Assembly (NCBI GenBank): GCA_963920705.1
Contig: OY987229.1
Span: 21,829,728-21,893,727 of the forward strand
Source of the DNA: Odiellus spinosus
Lineage: Eukaryota; Arthropoda; Arachnida; Opiliones; Phalangiidae
Length of the DNA stretch: 64,000 nt
Direction: 5' to 3'
Below, one piece after another: positions 34,959 through 46,200 of this stretch. The notes under the pieces are model-generated. The model did not search any database. It worked only from the letters and a program-made list of their open reading frames with translations, and was not told the DNA's origin. The position numbers were made by a program, and so were the translations under genes. Positions within the stretch are counted from its first letter, which is position 1, and each line of letters begins with the position of its first letter.

Positions 34959-37497
34959 TTAGTAATAAATTAACCTTCTGGATCTTCTCCGATAATTTGA
35001 ACGCGAAAGTGACATTGTGATTTCCATTACTAAAGTAAATACGGCGCAGATCATGGGAAAAATACAAATAATGAGAATAAAATAATAAGCTTCTAAATCT
35101 AACGGTAATATTTCGTCTGTCTTCGATATCATGCACAATCTTCCCATAGATTCCTGGAAATCCAATTTTGTCTTTAAAATATGGGTTTCCGCTATCTGCT
35201 GCGACCTGAAATAATTAAAAATACCTTCATTAATAAGAATGATTCGTTTAAATTATTTTTACTATTAATTGGGCGATTCCTTGTCGTTCAAATAGTCCTA
35301 CTCCAAAAGAAATATATTTTACAAACAAATATTAAACAAGAAATCATTTTAAAACTTACCCGGAAAATAGGTTTATTTCCTGAATTTCTTCGATGGGTCA
35401 GCGACCAATCGAATATTATTGGAAATCTTATGAAGATCTCGCCTTTGCTCATTGGCCAATGACCTTTAAATGCGAAGATATTCAGGATCTCCATGAATCT
35501 AGCTAAGCCTATTTTCCGGGTAAGTTTTAAAATTTCTACTTTAATATTTGTTTTTTGTTACTGGTGGATTAGATTTATTTAAAATATAAGGAATCTATAC
35601 AAAAAATAACTTATTAGATTGCATTATCCCTTTAAATTCAGTTCAAATGCTCGCTTATTTACTTACACGTATTTTATGATTTTTCGTATTTTAAAATTCA
35701 TTTCTTTTCTCATGTACAATGTGTAACTCGACAAGCTGTAAGGTGTTTTTGATATATAGGCATCCGAAAATGTACCGCACATTTCAGCTGATACTAATAG
35801 CAACGCTCTGGTCATGACCATAATAGCCAGTTTTCCTTGCAATATTTCATTGAAAACATCTAGGTTGTTGACATCGTACGCGTTTGTAATAGTTTTTTCT
35901 TGGATCACTTTATTCCAAATTTTTATTTTTGTTGGATCGTTGGATGTCTAAAATGAGAACATTCATCTAAACACAATCTCAAGTGAAGATCTTCATAATT
36001 TTAGGGATGACCCCCCGTAATAAACCAATTACTAGCGCTAAAATTAACAGTCGAACCAGAGGGTGGCAGACGTTTGAACATTTTGAGATTGGAGAGAGTA
36101 AATTTCAATTTCTGCAATATTTCTCCCTCCCAACCCCACTTTTCTCAACATCAGAGATTGGAGAGAGTATATTTCAATTTCTACATTATTTCTCCCTCCC
36201 AACCCCACTCTTCTCAACCTCAGAGATTGGAGAGAGACAATTTCAATTTCCGCAATATTTCTCCCTCCCAGCCGCACTAGCTGCGTTTTTCTGTCAAGGA
36301 TGCCGATCCGTATACTTAGCATTGTAGCGTAATATGGAGGGTTTCATGTTCTCTTGATAATGTACATTCAAGCAGCGTTTCTTTCTCATTTCCGCCCTTA
36401 GTAGCCGTGAAAATAATAACCCGTTCTTATGATTAATAGATTTCACCTTTATGTCGTCGTATGGCCAAGTGTTTTCGATCAGTAATAGTTTAATTTTTGG
36501 ATGTTGTAAGATGTCTTCCAACGTCTCGTATCTAAAAGGCTCGTCCTTCTTAGCCAGTTTGGCCAATAGTAGACCAGTGAACGATAAGGACAACAGAAAG
36601 GAGGGCAGAGTCCAGGAAATCCAGGACATCCGCTCGTAGCTTCTATTACCCTTGACGTAATGGTATTGATTGACCAGAACTATCATTGACGAGAACATGT
36701 AATTTCCACAGATTTTAAAGAAATCCTTGCATTTTTTTCGTTTTGGTTTCACGAACTGGTTGATGAAGGTCCGGCATACAGCGTACAAGAGCAAGACGGA
36801 CACCAGCATCTTCCATAACTGATATGGAAAGGCTCATAAATATTTGATTCTTCTTTCGAAATAAACATAAACTTCTTACTGATATTTCGAAAGACCTCAA
36901 AGACGAAAAGTGATCGGTGAAGAATATTTTTGGTGAACCTGAAACCAGGGCCCATTCATCCGTTAACACAACTGTCGTGTAATCCAGCCACTTTATCCCC
37001 TTTTCCGTGATGTACATTGGTACCACGCTAAATTGGGTTTCCTAAATAAGATATTTTTAAGAAAATCTCAAAAATAAGACTATTTCTTTAGTTTTCCACA
37101 CTTTAAATCAATTAGCTCAATGATATTTTTGCCCAGATTACCATATCTTGACAAGTCTGATTAACCACACTTACGTTGCGAATTATGGAACCAAAAAGTC
37201 CAGAACCGTTTTTGTCCGAAAACGACTCACCATATTCCAAGGTTCCACGAATTATGACACTATATTTGAGGGAATTATGAATGAAATGTCTCTATTGTGT
37301 TAAATATGTTTAATTATTTACCTAAAGTTCAATTTCGTACGCATTGCGTCCCATATAACCGAAAATGGACCGCCTAATTCATCTCCATTTTTTGGTAAGA
37401 AAAATGGTATCTGATAACCAAAAAAATATTAGATTTAAATATTATTTTTAATCACTTTAGACTTTTCTACCTCAGTCGCGATTGCTTTCAGATCCAT
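34959..37497 (-). CDS. Ionotropic receptor IR-E, 420 aa, seven exons
   Basis: Exons 37497-37471, 37410-37322, 37259-37175, 37041-36880, 36818-36447, 35947-35667 and 35205-34959; frame intact. Exon 5 has one codon more than in IR-B to IR-D. MDLKAIATE start, with an in-frame TGA four codons upstream. S1: IPFFLPKNGDELGGPFSVIW, and TEKGIKWLDYTT with Lys at the Arg site. M1-pore (NYMFSSMIVLVNQYHYVKG), M3 (LSFTGLLLAKLAKKDE), S2 with FSDAYISK, M4 (YYFILIICIFPMICAV), tail SNYRRRSRR. It is more diverged from IR-B/C/D than they are from each other, and closer to IR-A and IR-F in the pore. Intron 6 holds a degraded TTAA-type MITE and intron 5 a 69-bp minisatellite. Confidence 0.86.
35245..35635. mobile_element. 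Degraded TTAA-type MITE in IR-E intron 6
   Basis: The right arm is well preserved (CAGGATCTCCATGAATC, TAAGCCTATTTTCCGGGTAA, ATTGCATTATCCCTTTAA) and the left arm is decayed. The centre keeps GTCAGCGACCAATCG and CTCATTGGCCAATGACC. Same family as 27,231-27,669. Confidence 0.75.
36085..36285. repeat. Minisatellite, 69-bp unit, three copies, in IR-E intron 5
   Basis: Units start at 36085, 36154 and 36223. Each has GAGATTGGAGAGAG, a TTTCAATTTC stretch and TATTTCTCCCTCCCA. Because 69 is divisible by three, stop-free frames of up to 114 codons appear on both strands; these are not genes. Confidence 0.9.
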
Positions 37498-38471
37498 ATT
37501 TTTTCAGTTTAGCAAACTGGAGATTTTCTATACTCAAAGAGTTTAAGTAAAAGTATATATTATAAAAGTAATTATCATTAAAAGGAAAACCAAAATTAAT
37601 TAGGTTCACTTATTTATTTCTACGTGTTTGGGTTACGATACGAATGGTCTCATTGCAACGTTTTTAACAGCTTCGTTATGGCTTGAAATTTTGACATTTA
37701 CGCTGACCAAGTAAACTTTAATAAATATTTCAGTTTTTAATGTTTATCGGATCTTGGATTGTCTCACAAAAGTCGTTCCTGTGTCCTCAAAAGATTATAT
37801 CTTAAATCATTATTTATTCTACCTATTTTTCTGTAAATATATGTATAGCCACGCGCGTGTTAAAGCCCAAAAAAATTGAGTTAGTCGTTCCAAAATTTAA
37901 GATATTCATAATTATTTTCAAATGACATTAAGAGTGTGGGAATAGTTTAACCCAAGACGTCTTATAAGGAGTCAAATCTTCAGAAAAACGTAATACACAC
38001 ATTGTGGAAATTCTATCAAAAATACGCTTAGTAAACAAAATTTACATACATAATTAATCTTCTTTTAAAGGAAACATATCATATTTAACTTAATCTACAG
38101 AATCAGCAAACCTGCCAATGATAAAGGGGTTCCTTCTCCTGACGGACAAATATTCCGACGCAGATGGCAAAAACAAAGGGGCAAAATTAATGTTTCAAGA
38201 AAAGGGTTTCAACTCATTGGTTGTATAACACTATTAAATATGACCAATCACAGATGCACATAAAGGATTCAGTCACACCACTGTTTATTTCTGAATTAAT
38301 GTGATTGGTTCACTTTAAAATGCAATCTATCCAAACTTTAGAAATTAAAATAAACGCAAAAATATCGTTTTGAAATTGAATTCTTTTTGGATGCAGATTC
38401 ATAAAATTAATTTCCAAATCATAATCTCGTTTTAAGGTTTAATCTCTAACATCATTAATTCGCTGAGCAGG
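37498..38471. other. Spacer between IR-E and IR-F
   Basis: AT-rich, about 970 bp, no coding frame or clear element. Some phrases near 37,690-37,870 resemble the flanks upstream of IR-C and IR-D only weakly. Confidence 0.35.
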
Positions 38472-41400
38472 TCAGGTGTGAGTTTTGTTTACACAAGTTG
38501 CCCTTTTCTTTCTCGCTTGTGATACCAATATTTCCAAAACGAAGCAACATATCCCGCAAATTATGTTAATAATATAGATAATTAATATAAAATATAAAGA
38601 TGTCAAAGATAACGACGAAAGTTCCGGCGTTTTAGTTACGATACAAAGTTTTCCCATAGTGGTCAAAAAGTCTAGTTTAATATCCAGAATATAGGTTTCC
38701 GCTATCTGTCGAGCCCTATGATAAACGAGAATTGAAATTATTAATGTCAAATCTATGAATGGCCGTTTAGGACCCATTGCAAACTAAGCTGCTCAGAAGT
38801 AAATAAAAAAATGGTCGATCTATAAGTAAACATCTAATTTTTTATTTATTTTTGATGCTATCACTATAAGCATAAGTAAATTAAAACATCCATAAGTAGC
38901 CAAGTTTAAATGGAGTCTATAGGTGCCTTGACTTCACGGTTTTGTAAAAAAATGCAGCTGATACTCTTGTACGACCTATAGCAGCACTACCTTAAGTAAT
39001 AATCTTTCCGTAAGTAAGCGTAAGTTCGAAAGACCATCTCTCTCCTCTCGCGATGAGGGAATTTGTTCGAATAGTTACCTACCCCTCCATTTTTCATTTC
39101 AATTATAGGTACATGAGTAGTCTCTATAGCTTCTCCGAAACCAATATAAGCACTGACGTCATAGAAATGCTACATTTGGCTTCCTAGAGGTGTAATTTAC
39201 TTTTGCTATAATGAACTACGTTTTCATCATCGCGTGGGAAACAAATCACTCTCCTATTATCACCGTAAAATTGATAAAATTAACTGACACGTATTTTATG
39301 GTGTTCCTTATTCGTTGATCCAAGTCTCGTCTCATGTACAAAGTGAACATGCTCTCGCTGTAAGGCTTTTTAGAGACATTGATCTCGTTAATTAATCCGC
39401 ATACTACAACCGATCCTCCGAAGAAAACTCTCGTTAAGGTCAAGATTGCCATTCTGCCTTCCATTGTCTGTTCGAACGCTTCAGCCAGATTGAAATCCTC
39501 CCAATTTAGAACTGTCTTCTCTCGGTTAACTTTATTCCATATTTCTCTTTTAATCGGGTCGTTGGATGTCTGAAATAATATCACACTAAGTACTTTTTAT
39601 GAAAGGGAGTGAATTAAACGCCTTAGTTAGTCAGGGACGGACTGGCAAGCCTCAGAGTAAACGACAATCTTCATCAAATGGGCCCCCAATTTCTGTCAGG
39701 GACGGGGGCATAGCCAAACATTTTTGGTAGGACCAAGCAAATTATTTTATTTATTATTACAAAACATGAAAAAACATTGACTTTGAGAGTTTGATGATGA
39801 ATTAATTTAAATTTTAGTCAAACCCCGATTGGGCCCCCCACTGGTCAGTGGCCGTACCGGTCCTATGGTCAGTCCAGCCCCGTGCTACAATATTCCCGGT
39901 GGATGAAGTCAGTGATATCGCCTATTCTTACAGGATTGGTACAGTCTTTACAACAAACGCAAATTGTTCGTGTTTATGAATTTGGAACTTAGCAAATTTC
40001 ACCTTTATGTCCTCGCATGTGGGAGTGTTTTCGGTCAATAATAGTTTCATATTGGAATCTTGCAAAATATCTTCTAAAGTCTCGTATCGAAAAGGCTTGT
40101 CCTTCTTAGCCAATTTGGCCAATAGAAGACCGGTGAATGATAAGGACAACAGCATGCAGGGTAGAGTCCAGGAAATCCAAGAGAGACGCTCGTGCGTTCG
40201 ATTACCCTTGTCGTAATGGTACTTATTAGCGAGTACTATCATTGACGAAAACAAGTAATTTCCAAAGGATTTTACGAAATCCCAGCCATTCCGTTTTGGT
40301 TTCAAGAACTGTGTGATTACGGTTCTATATAGCGCGTAAAAGAACAAGACTGATCCTAACATCTTCCACAACTGAAATCGAAGATCCATAAATACTTAAT
40401 TATGGTCCAATTTAGAGTTAATTTTAAATAAAAAATTAAGTTTATTACTGATATTTCGAAGGACCTCAAAGATGAAAAATAATCTTTGAAAAAAATTTGC
40501 GGTGGCCCTGAAATAATATTCCATTCTTCTTTACACAGAATTGTTGTGTAGTCAAGATACGAAACTCCCTTTTCGGTAACAAACATTGGTACTACGCTAA
40601 AATGACTTTCCTACAGAAAACAAAGAAATACGGATATTAATTTGAATAATTTACACCAAGGGTTCCTAAAGGATAAAGTTTACCCCCTGAAAATAAGCTT
40701 ACATTGCGAATTAGAGATCCAAACAGTCCAGAGCCGTTTTTATTCGAAAACAACTCTCCAAAATCAATGGTTCCGTGACTTATCAGGCTATTACGCAAAT
40801 TAAAAAAAAAAAAGTTGAATTTCTCATGGTCCAAACGAATACTTATTCGTACCAGAGGTATATAATAACCCCTTTCGGAGGGAAGTATGAAAGGTAGGCA
40901 AAATCGACGAACAACGAGTGCCCGGCGTAAATCGCGGCGGATCGACACACCGCTTTACTCCCAAAAAATAGTTACACCATTTTGAACCTCACTAAATTTT
41001 CCCTACGCGCACTTCCGGAACTCGCGAGCTGAAGTCAACCTTCGACTCCATTTTAACAGACAGCCTGACTCCCGAGACAGGAAGTTCTAAACACAAATCG
41101 AGCCGTCTTGTTTATACAAAGACCATTTACTAGAGTAGCGACATTGAGAAGTCCAGCGCGAGCTAGTGGCCTAGATAGTCAGCAGCGGGCTCTTGTTGTT
41201 CGTGATTTTTAGCATTGGTAGTATAGGGGCTGTCATACTTTCCCCCCGAAGGGGGTTATTATATACCTCTGTTCGTACGTATTTGAATAATCCATTCATT
41301 TACCTGAAATTTAATTTGGACCTCAACGCGTCAAATAATACGGAAAACGGGCCTTCTATTCTATCTTCTACTATCTCCAAGACCATAGGTATCTGAAAAG

Positions 41401-41551
41401 AGGAAACCCCCAAATATTATCAAGAATACGTAAAATCAAAAGTAGCGTTACACTTTCGACTACCGCAGTCCTAGTATGAACGCGATTGGTTTTAATTATC
41501 GTTTGTTTATCTAAAATTATTCACCTCAGTTGAGATACCAATTAGATCCAT
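38472..41551 (-). CDS. Ionotropic receptor IR-F, 418 aa, seven exons
   Basis: Exons 41551-41525, 41392-41304, 40787-40703, 40610-40449, 40371-40003, 39569-39289 and 38715-38472; frame intact. The first exon is MDLIGISTE. S1: IPMVLEIVEDRIEGPFSVLF, then SLISHGTIDFGELFSNKN, and TEKGVSYLDYTT with Lys at the Arg site. M1-pore (NYLFSSMIVLANKYHYDKG) has NKY instead of NQY/NQH after the pore. M3 LSFTGLLLAKLAKKDK. S2 has INEINVSKK, so Glu is at the acidic site. M4 is YFILIIYIINIICGI, and the tail SQARKKRATCVNK lacks the KYRRRSR motif of the others. Introns 2 and 5 hold inverted-repeat elements. A more diverged member, but with no break. Confidence 0.86.
39632..39884. mobile_element. hAT-like MITE in IR-F intron 5
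   Basis: The ends CAGGGACGGACTGGCAAGC and GGTCAGTCCAGCCCCGTG are imperfect inverted repeats. CAGGG...C(C)CTG-type ends are usual for hAT elements. The right flank does not match the left, so any target duplication has decayed. Interior GGGCCCCC stretches, no coding frame. Confidence 0.65.
40836..41290. mobile_element. ~455-bp inverted-repeat element in IR-F intron 2
   Basis: The left arm contains CAGAGGTATATAATAACCCC and the right arm GGGGGTTATTATATACCTCTG, paired for ~55 bp out to TTCGTACC/CGTACGAA. The interior is non-coding. The exact ends are uncertain by ~10 bp. Confidence 0.75.
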
Positions 41552-41740
41552 CTGGTATTTAAGTTTGAAAATTACGCGCGTTGCATATCATTTTCGCCAA
41601 ATTTAGGAATTATGGTTTCTGAAGAAAAATAATAAAAATTAATGCTATCGTGTATACAAGCGTATTGTTACTTACCAATTAATTACCTAGTGGGAATATT
41701 ACCCTGAAATCTATCAAAATACATACGCTTTGTTGTTTTA

Positions 41741-42285
41741 TGATCTCAAAATATCAGTCAAAATCTTATGATCTCAAAATATCAGTCAAAATCTTATGAT
41801 CTCAAAATATCAGTCAAAATCTTATGATCTCAAAATATCAGTCAAAATCTTATGATCACAAAATGTCAGTCAAAATCTTATGATCTTAAAATATCAGTCA
41901 AAATCTTATGATCTCAAAATATCAGTCAAAATCTTATGATCTCAAAATATCAGTCAAAATCTTATGATCTTAAAATATCAGTCAAAATCTTATGATCTTA
42001 AAATATCAGTCAAAATCTTATGATCTCAAAATATCAGTCAAAATCTTATGATCTCAAAATATCAGTCAAAATCTTATGATCTCAAAATATCAGTCAAAAT
42101 CTTAAGATTGCAAAATATCAGTCAAAATCTTATGATCACAAAATGTCAGTCAAAATCTTATGATCTCAAAATATCAGTCAAAATCTTATGATCTCAAAAT
42201 ATCAGTCAAAATCTTATGATCTCATAATATCAGTCAAAATCTTATGATCTCAAAATATCAGTCAAAATCTTATGATCTCAAAATC
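41741..42285. repeat. Minisatellite, 28-bp unit, about 19 copies
   Basis: The unit consists of TGATCTCAAAATATCAGTCA followed by AAATCTTA. Copies are nearly identical, with occasional CACAAAATG or TTAAAAT variants that recur at intervals, which suggests block duplication. It lies in the spacer upstream of IR-F. Confidence 0.95.
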
Positions 42286-42452
42286 TTGGATAAAATTCCC
42301 ATATCTCAAAATTCCTCACATGAAAATGGAGAAGATCCGACCATTCGTATTAAATTCAATGCAACAAATGTTACTTGAAGGTTTGGTATTCCTTATAAGA
42401 GCAGCAGCTGGAGGAATGTTATTCTCCTATCATATCAATCATATTTTCCACT

Positions 42453-42623
42453 AAAGGGAGTAAATACCATTACCCCAATCTAGCCAGCCACTTATGAGCG
42501 CAAACTGAAGCAGAGATAAAGGCTAGCAGTTTCATTTTAGAACTGCGCTGACAAGCTCCTGGCAACCCTGCAATGAAAGGTAAAGCAGGGAAATAGGGGA
42601 GAAATTTTCTTTTACCCCTTTGA
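42453..42623. mobile_element. Short MITE-like element (copy 2 of 2)
   Basis: The ends AAAGGGAGTAAATACC and TTTTACCCCTTT are inverted. The interior shares GCAAACTGAAGCA and TGGCAACCCTGCAATGAAAG with 18,941-19,123. It again lies close to a minisatellite, ending ~170 bp upstream. Confidence 0.7.
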
Positions 42624-42910
42624 AAACGTTGTATATCTTTTGACTTATGACGATTTTCCCACGATTACATATTTTTTTTCCTAAATTTTTAGTGCAATAA
42701 TAATATTATAAGCCATTAACCAATCACAATAAAGTTTCATCGTAGCTAAGCAACATGTTTTTATTTTACCGAAATTTACCAAAATAAATGAAATAAATAC
42801 AATCCTTGCTATTGTAGGCAAGCTACCTTAAGTTAGCTAGGTAACATTGATCGAAAACACACGTGTGAGATTGCTTCAAGTGAGGCTGTCACAAATTTTT
42901 CTCAAGAGCT

Positions 42911-43150
42911 ACGGTCACACTAGCATTTCTTAATCGGTTTGAAATGATATTCAAATCGCCACGAATCGTTTTAAGCGTCACGCGTTCACGCATTATCGTT
43001 CTAAATCGATTTATCGTAGCTTCATCTATCGGCAGTTGAAACCAGCCGAATCGGTACGAAACTGGTTCGCGAATCAGTTTTAAGAAAATGAATCAAATCG
43101 ACTAAAGCGAAACGGTTTAAATCGATTCCAAGGCCTAGTATGAACGCGAC
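42911..43150. mobile_element. Probable MITE between IR-G and IR-F
   Basis: The left end GGTCACACTAGC and right end CTAGTATGAACGCGAC are complementary in outline. The interior is rich in AAATCGATT and TCGATTTA phrases pairing across the middle. Related end phrases occur near 41,470 and 9,385. Boundaries and class are uncertain. Confidence 0.45.
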
Positions 43151-43240
43151 TAAATTATTGTTAGCTTGTGAACCAGCAACATGAGGAAACGAAGCTATAA
43201 GCTGTTTCAATATTAGCCTCAAAATTTAACAGATCTTTAG

Positions 43241-46200
43241 TTAATGACCTAGACGATAATGAAAGGTTAAATAATGTATAGAATCAATTCGAATTAAATT
43301 TAGACAAGGACGCCGTTTTCTACGACCAATCGCGTTTCTTCTCGTTATTAGAATTGTTTCCTTTTTTTTCTTGAAAATTTTCGAAAGTTTTCGCGCTATT
43401 TTTCCATACGAAAATGACATTTTTTCTATGATTAATACTAAAACCGCCAATGATATTAAAAATCCATAAACAAACAATATAAAGTAAAATTTTTCTAATG
43501 TCAAAGGTGAATGTCCAGCAATCTTCGGTTCGCTACATAGCTTTCCAATAGAAGTTATGAAGTTGACTTTTGAATCAATCAAATTACATTCGACAACTTT
43601 TTGAGCCCTGGAAACAAAACATTACTATTAATTGCGTGGTTTTTTATCCAAGGAACGCTGTTAAGTCTTAATTATTGAAGGAAATCGTGTAATAACTTAA
43701 TTTATAGATTTTTTAGACCATAAATTATGTTAATTAATACCAGAAGCCGATGAAACTCTCCTTTGAAGTCTATTACTCCCTGGTCTTGTACACCTCTCTC
43801 TTTATGGGTTAGTTTCAAAAAGCGCGATTCGTACGCCTCCTAACGGTAGATATTTTCGGAGCGGGAGTTCGTCGAACGAATATCTCTAGCAGCCTTGGAG
43901 TTCGTCAAAAAAAACGTCGTCGTTTGTGGAGAGAGAGAATTTCCAATTTTGCGTAGACAGGGGGGTATGAAGTAGGACCCCTCCGATCTCGTAAAATTGT
44001 GAATTTTATCCATACAGAGAGGAGTGCTATATCGGACATTAGAGTAGTAGACTTCAAAGGAGGGTTTCATCTACTTCTGTTAATACAAAAAAGACCCAAA
44101 ATAATTAAATTGCGAAATAACCCTTCAATTCGAAGAAATTCAAGATCTCCATGAATCTCGCTAAGCCTATTTTTCGTGTAAGTTTTAAATTTATTTCTAG
44201 TTTAATATTTGTTTGTAAATTTTATTTACTGGTGAATTAGGCCCATTTAAACTATAAGGAATTGATAAAAAAAGCAATTGGTACGATGAAGTTTAGAGAA
44301 ATTTGTGACAACTCACACGAATTTTATGTAGTTCTTAATTTCAGGGTCTAATTCCCGTCTCATGTAAAGGACAAACATAGTCACGTCGTGAACTTTTTCT
44401 GAAATATGTATGTCGGTAATGCTACCGCAAAATATCGAGCATGCAGTTAGAAACACTCTCCTCAGTATCGTTAGGGCCATTCTACCTTCCTGTAGTAAAG
44501 CAACCATTTCTCCAAAATTATAGTCTTCAAATTCCTTTGCCATATCATCTCGTAAAGCTCGTTCCCAAAGAGCTTTGTGTATTTCATTTGAAGATGCCTA
44601 AAAAACAAGTTTAAGTCTATCACTCTATTCCATTAAATTAAACAACGCCCCGTAACCAGGGACGGAAATAAGAAATTTTTCTTATTGGACAAATGTCCAG
44701 TAACCCCCCTTAAAAATTCAAAAGTTATCGGTCATTTAACAAAATTACCGGACAATGCTACATTTCTTGTATTGAAAAGTACTTTTTTTATCGGACATTT
44801 GTCCAGTGACCTCCTCTTAAAAATAAAAAGTTATCGGACATTTTGAAAATTTATCGGACAATGTCCAGTGACTTGTGCTTATTTCCGTCCCTGCCCGTAA
44901 CTTAATGCTTTCGGCAAAGTTCCAGTTTTACGTCATCATCACTAAAAAATAGACAAAAAAGGCATCACCCCCGTCTCGCTCAAGTGGTTTGAACTCTTCC
45001 GCGATATTTTGAGTCGGGAGAGAGGGACGGAATTTAGACAGTCCGCGCTTGGCTATATTATTTTCCTACCAACTCCGGAATTTCTCCAAAGATTAGCGTT
45101 TCCGATTTCGCTATTTACAACGACTGCGGCCGATAGAGTGTCTCGTATCAGAATCTGCCGGTACATTTACCCGTACCTTTGCTGGTAGTATCAGAAGCCG
45201 ATGAAACCCTCCTTTGAAGTCAACTACTCCAATGTTCCATATGGCGCTCCTCTCTGTATGGGTAAAATTCCCAATTTTACGAGTTAGAAGGGGTCCTACT
45301 TCATCCCCCCTGTCTAGGGGAAAATTGGAAATTCTCTCTCTCCACAAACGACGACGTTTTTTGGACGAACTCCAAGGCTGCTAGAGATATTCGCTCGACG
45401 AACTCCCGCTCCGAAAATATCTACCGTTAGGAGGCGTACAAATCGCGCCTTATGAGAATAACCCATACAGAGAGGGGTAGACAAGACCAGGGAGAATAGA
45501 CTTCAAAGGAGGGTTTCATCGGCTTCTGGTAGTATTAAGCTACGGGGAATTGTCTACTTTTATTGAATAAAATGATAGACTTTTGGTAATATAAATATGC
45601 AGAAACTTTTGTTAAAAGTCGAGAACGTACGAAGATCTGGGAGGAAGTATCGCGAAGGAGAAGAAAAAAGTATATAGCTGTCCTAAAAGATGTGTAGACA
45701 AAAAGGAAAGTGCCACCCAAGCGGAGGTTTTAAATTATTTGCGCAAGCGCGTGAGCTCTTGATATTACCTTCATAGTGTCGTAAATCGGTGTATTTTTCA
45801 ATAAAGGAAATTTCATATCGAGATCGTCTACGATGTCTTTGAATTCTTCGTATCGCAGCGGCTCGTTCCTTTTAGCTAGTTTTGCTAGAAGTGTACCAGT
45901 AAATGAAAGGGACAAGCACATGGACGCCACTCTCCAAGAAATCCAGCACAGTCGCTCGTGCAATCGATCACTCCTGACGTATCGATATTGATTGACAAGC
46001 ACGATCACGGATGAGAATAGATAATTACCAAACCGCTTTACAAACTCCAAAGAGGAATGATTGCGGTTTACTGATTGAGAAATTAGAGTCCAAGATAAAC
46101 TGTATAGCATCAATGCGAAGAATACAGCCATCCACAACTGAAATAATGATTTATACCGTTTTAAGCTAGTTTCTCACTTTCGACCGAAAAGCACGTCGGA

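Noticed and set aside
36044-36327. Genes of 92-114 codons on both strands
   Set aside because: They arise from the 69-bp repeat in an IR-E intron, whose unit is a multiple of three.
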